NCBI RefSeq assembly: GCF_003285005.1
Contig: NZ_QMFA01000020.1
Location: forward strand, 1-64,000
Reading direction: 5' to 3'
DNA length: 64,000 nucleotides
Source: Paenibacillus sp. YN15
GTDB lineage: Bacteria > Bacillota > Bacilli > Paenibacillales > NBRC-103111
The notes under the pieces were generated by a model, which had not been told where the DNA came from, searched no databases, and saw only the letters and a program-made list of their open reading frames with translations. Numbering within the stretch: position 1 is the stretch's first letter; each line of letters starts with the position of its first letter. A program made the position numbers and the translations under genes. This document shows, in pieces, positions 59,624-64,000 of this stretch.

Positions 59624-61165
59624 TCAGTTTGGCTTCTTAAAGCTGCTGTACCACTTTTCAACCTCCTGCACGGCTGCTGTTGCTCCCGCCTGATTCATCT
59701 TCGTTTGCGCAGCAGGCAGATTGCTGATCGGCTCTGAACCGAAGATGAATTTTACCGTGTAATCATTGGTCATCGTATCCAACGACTGCGAGGTTTTGGC
59801 ATATTGCGGCATGTAAGGGGCAACGCCCAGCCAGTCTTGAATTTTCGCTTTTTCCGGAATATTCTGCAGCAGCTGGAAGGCGGCAAACAGACGCTCATCC
59901 TTTCTGACGCGGGCCTGCCAGTAAATCGGATAGTTCACTTCGTCGATGCCGGTCAGGAATTGGTTGGCTCTGTTGCGCTCGTCGTTAAAGATCGGCAGAA
60001 TCGGCTTGTAAGCGCCGCCCTCGTAGGTGTAATGCACACCTTCCACGCCGATTGTCATTTCACGGAACAGATTTTTCTCCAGCTTGGCGTTCAGGTATTG
60101 GACGGTTTCCTTGGGATGGGCCGAGGTTTTGGGTACAACGGTATAGTTCATGGATTTAATAATCCGTGTTCCCGCCTGACCGTCCGGTCCTGTCAGAATA
60201 GGAACGATGCTGTATTGGGCATTGGGGAAATTCTTGCTCAGCGCATCGGCGATGCCGGGAATATCCGACCAGTACGCCGGAATGACGCCCGCTCTGCCGC
60301 TGGTAAATTTCTCCTTGATCGTCGCGTCCTTGTTCACGGCGAACTCTTTATCAAGCAAACCTTCGTCGAACAGGCCTTTCATATAATCAATATAAGAGCT
60401 GTATGAAGGGTCCAGCAGGCGCGGCACCAGCTTGCCGTCAACCTCGTTCCACGTATTGGACAGCCCGAACGCCCCTGCAACGCCGTCAATGAAAGGATTG
60501 TTTCCGGTAATGGAGAAAGGCACATTTTTATCCTTGTTGCCGCCCGGGTCCTGATCCTTGAACGCCTTCAGCATAGCTTTAAACTCATCCGCAGTGGACG
60601 GCAGCTTCATGCCCACCTTATCGAGCCAGTCCTTACGGATCAGCAGTCCTGCGCCGACGGATTCAATGGCTTTGGTAGGAATGGCGTAAATTTTGCCGTT
60701 TACTTTCATCGCTCCGAAGGATTCCTCGGAGATGCTGGCTTTGATGTTGGGGCCATACTGTTCAATCAGATCCGTAAGATCGGTCAGCGCGCCTTTGCTG
60801 GCATAATCCGCATAAAGAGCGGAGAAAATCGGCGTTCCCGGCAAATTGATGAAATCGTAGGCTTCTCCCGAGGCCATGAGCAAGTTCAGCTTATCTTGGG
60901 GAGCATCGGCCGGAAGCGCTTCGTATTGGACTTTGTATCCGGTTTTTTCCTCCAACAGCTTCGCTACCGGATAGGTGTTATAGTCTTCCTGCAGATAAGC
61001 CAAAAGCGCTTTCAATACAGGCTTGGCAGCATTCGTGGGCGCAGCCGCAGCACCCGAAGAAGAGTTCGGGGACGGTGAAGCGCTTTGCGTATTGTTTCCG
61101 CTGTTGCACGCCGTAAGCAGAAACACACCTGCCATGGCAACCGCCATCCATCTGTTTCCTTTCAT
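59624..61165 (-). CDS. Extracellular sugar-binding lipoprotein (second importer)
   Basis: ATG 61165 follows GGAGGGG and gives 513 residues with a lipoprotein signal (KGNRWMAVAMAGVFLLTACN, lipobox LTAC). A Ser/Pro/Ala-rich linker leads to a large binding fold like the one at 4616-6202. It is third in its operon, after two permeases, and flanked by hairpins on both sides, which suggests higher expression than its neighbours. The ligand is probably an oligosaccharide made by the GH9 or related enzymes. Confidence 0.93.
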   Translation of the reverse strand: MKGNRWMAVAMAGVFLLTACNSGNNTQSASPSPNSSSGAAAAPTNAAKPVLKALLAYLQEDYNTYPVAKLLEEKTGYKVQYEALPADAPQDKLNLLMASGEAYDFINLPGTPIFSALYADYASKGALTDLTDLIEQYGPNIKASISEESFGAMKVNGKIYAIPTKAIESVGAGLLIRKDWLDKVGMKLPSTADEFKAMLKAFKDQDPGGNKDKNVPFSITGNNPFIDGVAGAFGLSNTWNEVDGKLVPRLLDPSYSSYIDYMKGLFDEGLLDKEFAVNKDATIKEKFTSGRAGVIPAYWSDIPGIADALSKNFPNAQYSIVPILTGPDGQAGTRIIKSMNYTVVPKTSAHPKETVQYLNAKLEKNLFREMTIGVEGVHYTYEGGAYKPILPIFNDERNRANQFLTGIDEVNYPIYWQARVRKDERLFAAFQLLQNIPEKAKIQDWLGVAPYMPQYAKTSQSLDTMTNDYTVKFIFGSEPISNLPAAQTKMNQAGATAAVQEVEKWYSSFKKPN

Positions 61166-61203
61166 GTGTAACCCCTCCAATATGAGTATTTATTTATGAT
61201 TTA

Positions 61204-61270
61204 TTTCCGCCGGCAAAAGCAGCGTTTTCCCGGCGGAAAGCAAATCCATTCGTTCGCTCTTTAGAGAGCG
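61204..61270 (-). promoter_or_regulatory. Two hairpins between binding-protein and permease genes
   Basis: TTTCCGCCGG / CCGGCGGAAA (61204-61239) and CGCTCT / AGAGCG (61255-61270) lie in the 109-bp gap. With no T-run they are more likely mRNA-processing or stabilising hairpins than terminators. Confidence 0.5.
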
Positions 61271-61274
61271 TTCA

Positions 61275-62144
61275 TCAGCCCTTTACAGAGCCGATCATGA
61301 CGCCTTTGACAAAGTGACGCTGCAGCAAGGGATACAGCACAACGATGGGAAGCGTGGCCGCAATGACCGTTGCCGCCCTCAGCCCTTCCGCCGGAACATT
61401 CATCCGGTCCTCCGGACTGAGCATCAGGGAGGTGTCGTCCGCCATCAGCACAAGGTCCCGCAAATACAATTGCAGCGGTTTGAGGGCGGGTTTGTTAATA
61501 TATAGCATGGCCTGAAAGAAGTCGTTCCAATAAGCAACCGCGTAAAATAATGCCATGGTCGCCAGCACAGGCCCGCTGACCGGAATAATGATCCTCCACA
61601 GAATCGTCATAATTCCCGCGCCGTCTATATAAGCAGACTCTTCAAGAGCTTCGGGAATGCTTTCGTAATAACTCTTGATAACCAGCAAGTTGAATACATT
61701 GAGCAAGGACGGCAGAATCAAGGCAAACAAATTGTTAAGCAGCCCGATATTTTTGATCAGCAAATAGTTGGGAATGATGCCGCCGTTAAACATCATGGTG
61801 AAGATAAACAATACCATAAATACGGACAGTCCCGGCAGTGAGCGTTTGGACAAGGGATATGCCACGATGGCCGTAAGTATCAGCGATAATGCGGTGCCGA
61901 CGGAAGTGACAAACGCCGAATTCATAAACGCCTTCAGGAAGGTGGCATTCGTTACAACCACCTTCATGGTCTCCCATTGGAAATCAACCGGAAATACCCC
62001 CACGCGTCCGGATACCACCGCCCAATCGGCGCTGAAGGAAATCGCGATAAGATGAAGAAAAGGAATCAGAGTAATCACCATCAAAAAAGCAAGCAGAATG
62101 AAGATGGAGCCTTCAAAAATATAGTCTGTCGTTTTCTTTTTCAT
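61275..62144 (-). CDS. Carbohydrate ABC transporter permease, YtcP/LplC type (second importer)
   Basis: I use ATG 62144 (289 residues), although its GGGAGG is 13 bases away. A TTG at 62156 is the other choice but lies too near the site. About six transmembrane segments, the EAA loop ALEESAYIDGAGIMTILWR and the C-terminus RHFVKGVMIGSVKG match the permease at 2782-3639. It pairs with the LplB-type protein 18 bp upstream. Confidence 0.92.
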   Translation of the reverse strand: MKKKTTDYIFEGSIFILLAFLMVITLIPFLHLIAISFSADWAVVSGRVGVFPVDFQWETMKVVVTNATFLKAFMNSAFVTSVGTALSLILTAIVAYPLSKRSLPGLSVFMVLFIFTMMFNGGIIPNYLLIKNIGLLNNLFALILPSLLNVFNLLVIKSYYESIPEALEESAYIDGAGIMTILWRIIIPVSGPVLATMALFYAVAYWNDFFQAMLYINKPALKPLQLYLRDLVLMADDTSLMLSPEDRMNVPAEGLRAATVIAATLPIVVLYPLLQRHFVKGVMIGSVKG

Positions 62145-62162
62145 TGTCGTCTTCAATCCTCC

Positions 62163-63056
62163 CTACCAGATGCTGCGTTTCAGCCATTTTCTGCACGCGG
62201 CATTTCCGAACAGAATAAGCAGGAATCCTACAAGCGAATTAAACAATCCAACGGCGGTGCTGAAGCTGTAGTCCATCTGGCCAAGTCCGATCCGGTACAC
62301 ATAAGTTCCAATGACATCGCCGGTGGCATAGACTACCGGATTGTACAAGGTAAGAATTTGTTCCGTTCCCGCCTCCAGAATGTTGCCGATGCGGAGAATG
62401 AACATCAATACAATCGTTGAGGCGATTCCCGGCAACGTGATGTGCAGCATCGTTTGCAGGCGTCCCGCTCCGTCAATCTTGGCCGCATCATATTGCTCCT
62501 GGTCGATCCCGGCTATCGCGGCGATAAAGATAATGGCGTTCCAGCCGGATTCCTTCCAGCCTGCCGTAAACACGACCACGCTGCGGAAGAACTGATTGTC
62601 CGTCAGGAACGAGACCGGCTGGCCGCCAAAGAATGAAATGATCTCGTTTACCAAACCGCCCATGGGAGAAAGAATGGTTACGAACAATCCCGCGATAATG
62701 ACCCATGAGAGAAAGTGAGGCAAATAAATGACCGTTTGCACCACGCTTTTGAACCGCTTCAGACGGACCTCGTTGAGCAGCAAAGCCAGAATAATGGGAA
62801 TCGGAAAGAGAATAATAATTTTATAAATGCTTATCAGCAAGGTGTTGGTTAACACCTGGATAAATTCCTCTGAGGCCACAAGCCTTCGGAACTGGTCCAG
62901 CCCCACCCATTCGCTGCCCGAGATTCCTTGGAACACATTGTAATCCTGAAACGCGATCACGATGCCGTACATGGGCGAATACCGGAATATCGCCAAAAAA
63001 AGCAACCCTGGCAGCAAGAGCAAATAGTAGTCCCGATGTTGCCGTATTCTTCTCAT
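62163..63056 (-). CDS. Carbohydrate ABC transporter permease, LplB type (second importer)
   Basis: ATG 63056 follows GGGGGG and gives 297 residues. The first segment YYLLLLPGLLFLAIFRYSPM and GIVIAFQDYNVFQGISGS are LplB hallmarks. The EAA-like loop is EQYDAAKIDGAGRLQTMLH. It is the first gene of the operon permease, permease, binding protein, deacetylase-like, FAD oxidoreductase, glycosidase. Upstream lies a terminator, so the promoter should be in 63057-63176, where I see no clear -10/-35. Confidence 0.92.
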   Translation of the reverse strand: MRRIRQHRDYYLLLLPGLLFLAIFRYSPMYGIVIAFQDYNVFQGISGSEWVGLDQFRRLVASEEFIQVLTNTLLISIYKIIILFPIPIILALLLNEVRLKRFKSVVQTVIYLPHFLSWVIIAGLFVTILSPMGGLVNEIISFFGGQPVSFLTDNQFFRSVVVFTAGWKESGWNAIIFIAAIAGIDQEQYDAAKIDGAGRLQTMLHITLPGIASTIVLMFILRIGNILEAGTEQILTLYNPVVYATGDVIGTYVYRIGLGQMDYSFSTAVGLFNSLVGFLLILFGNAACRKWLKRSIW

Positions 63057-63176
63057 TGCTTTAACCCCCCTGATCTTTGATTTAATTGTAGCAAGCGCGC
63101 CTTTACAGGGATACGGCACAATCCTAAGCTTTCTCGTAGGATGCTACTGACTTCTTAATTATCTCCCAACAATTGC

Positions 63177-63207
63177 AAAAACCCCCTCCATGTAGAAGGA
63201 GGGGGTT
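63177..63207 (-). terminator. Terminator of the DUF1861 gene
   Basis: Stem AACCCCCTCC / GGAGGGGGTT (63180-63189 and 63198-63207), followed on the minus strand by TTTTTG. Confidence 0.85.
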
Positions 63208-63221
63208 GATAATGCCGCCGT

Positions 63222-64000
63222 TTAACGGGAAACAATGGAGCCGTATCCGGCAAACGGATAGTCGATGACGACGCGACCGGCTTCCGTATCGCCGATTCCG
63301 CTGTACAAGTTTACCTTGCCGTCGGGCCGGAGCTCGATGCCGGCGGTGAAGGCGCAGTCCACCAGCTCCGGCTTTTTGGCCGGTCCCGGAGGATAACACG
63401 GTCTGGTGCCAATAATCTTCAAATCAGAGGCTTGCAGCGTATCGGGATTCAATACGAAGGACATGTTCATATAGGACTGAATCCAGACGCCTTCCGCATT
63501 TTGCTCCCTGTAGCAGATATGCCCGATGACTCCGATCAAGCCGCTGTCCAGATAATAGGCCTGATTGCAGCCGCCCCACTCATCCTTGCCGAACAAACCG
63601 GAGATGTAGGGGGCAGTCTCAATTGCTTCGGAGGTCAATTCGTCCAGGCTGCCGATTACGCGGAAACCGATGAGCGATTCGCTCCCGTACTTGCGCCGCA
63701 CCTCCTCGCTGCGCGGTCTGGAGAACACGCCGATCCGGCCACCCTCCATTTGCACAAGGCGGATATCCTTCATATAATCCGGGCCGGTGGTGAAGTAGTA
63801 CAGATCATTCAATTCCGTCCCTTTATAAAAATAACCGTAATACGTATCTATCGCGCCCTGCTTCATCCGCACATGGGTGCCGCCCAGAACCAGAGTGCCG
63901 TCAATGATGCTGATATACGGATCTTCCAATTGATAAATCATGGAATCAGGCACAAGCGTCCATTCGTCCTTGCCGCTTTGCTCGAACAGGCGCACCCAGG
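63222..64000 (-). CDS. DUF1861/GH130-related beta-propeller protein, N-terminus outside window
   Basis: The frame is open to the window edge; a GTG at 63995 is internal. The visible 259 residues show a propeller-like repeat of beta strands: DPYISIIDGTLVLGGTHVRM, KDIRLVQMEGGRIGVFSRPR, GGCNQAYYLDSGLIGVIGHI and LVDCAFTAGIELRPDGKVNL. This fits DUF1861, a five-bladed fold related to GH130 and GH43-like glycosidases and phosphorylases. It ends with its own terminator, so it belongs to an upstream unit, but its theme is the same sugar locus. Confidence 0.75.
   Translation of the reverse strand, partial: WVRLFEQSGKDEWTLVPDSMIYQLEDPYISIIDGTLVLGGTHVRMKQGAIDTYYGYFYKGTELNDLYYFTTGPDYMKDIRLVQMEGGRIGVFSRPRSEEVRRKYGSESLIGFRVIGSLDELTSEAIETAPYISGLFGKDEWGGCNQAYYLDSGLIGVIGHICYREQNAEGVWIQSYMNMSFVLNPDTLQASDLKIIGTRPCYPPGPAKKPELVDCAFTAGIELRPDGKVNLYSGIGDTEAGRVVIDYPFAGYGSIVSR

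Overview
The window looks like the chromosome of a Paenibacillus-type Bacillota. The coding DNA is GC-rich with AGGAGG-type ribosome binding sites. It carries two LplB/YtcP-type oligosaccharide importers with lipoprotein binding proteins, a YesM/YesN-type two-component pair, a CotF-like spore coat protein and many one-component regulators. I see no rRNA, tRNA, CRISPR array, complete insertion sequence or prophage.

Layout. (1) 1-8750: a carbohydrate locus with a partial multidomain clan GH-A glycosidase, an ABC importer (two permeases and a binding lipoprotein) and a divergent membrane-anchored AraC-type regulator. (2) 8768-22433: an RNA-repair island. It holds rtcB, a nucleotidyltransferase remnant, two overlapping WYL regulators, a GNAT, a methyltransferase, a tatD remnant, kptA, pnkp, hen1, a MoxR-type ATPase and a metallopeptidase-like/VWA protein. 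Both divergent control regions of the island (10.3 kb and 19.4 kb) carry the same 24-bp element with one mismatch, so they are probably one regulon, plausibly under the WYL proteins. (3) 22434-26516: a scarred segment with a saccharopine-dehydrogenase-like pseudogene, small low-GC ORFs, a MarR/O-methyltransferase operon with two visible operators, yaaA and a damaged padR. (4) 26773-38140: transporters, a spore coat protein, regulators, an SH3-like secreted protein, an oxidoreductase and a padR/HAAS pair. (5) 38201-43267: an efflux-type operon (TetR, MFS, FtsX-like permease, ATPase) with a TetR-type operator. (6) 43541-47339: a UvrD-like helicase, a candidate small RNA and two small genes. (7) 47468-64000: a polysaccharide-use locus with a GH9 enzyme carrying two LamG-like domains, a histidine kinase and response regulator, a six-hairpin glycosidase, an FAD oxidoreductase, a deacetylase-like protein, a second ABC importer and a partial DUF1861 protein.

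Two patterns cut across the window. First, three intergenic elements of 184-185 bp (25.1, 30.2 and 43.3 kb) share one geometry: two forward and two inverted 26-bp units, each pair offset by exactly 50 bp. Second, several genes (nucleotidyltransferase, tatD, padR, a secreted protein at 34.5 kb) keep both ends but lack the middle, which suggests recurrent short-repeat deletion or an assembly problem.

Nothing here was checked against a database. Family calls rest on motifs I recognise.
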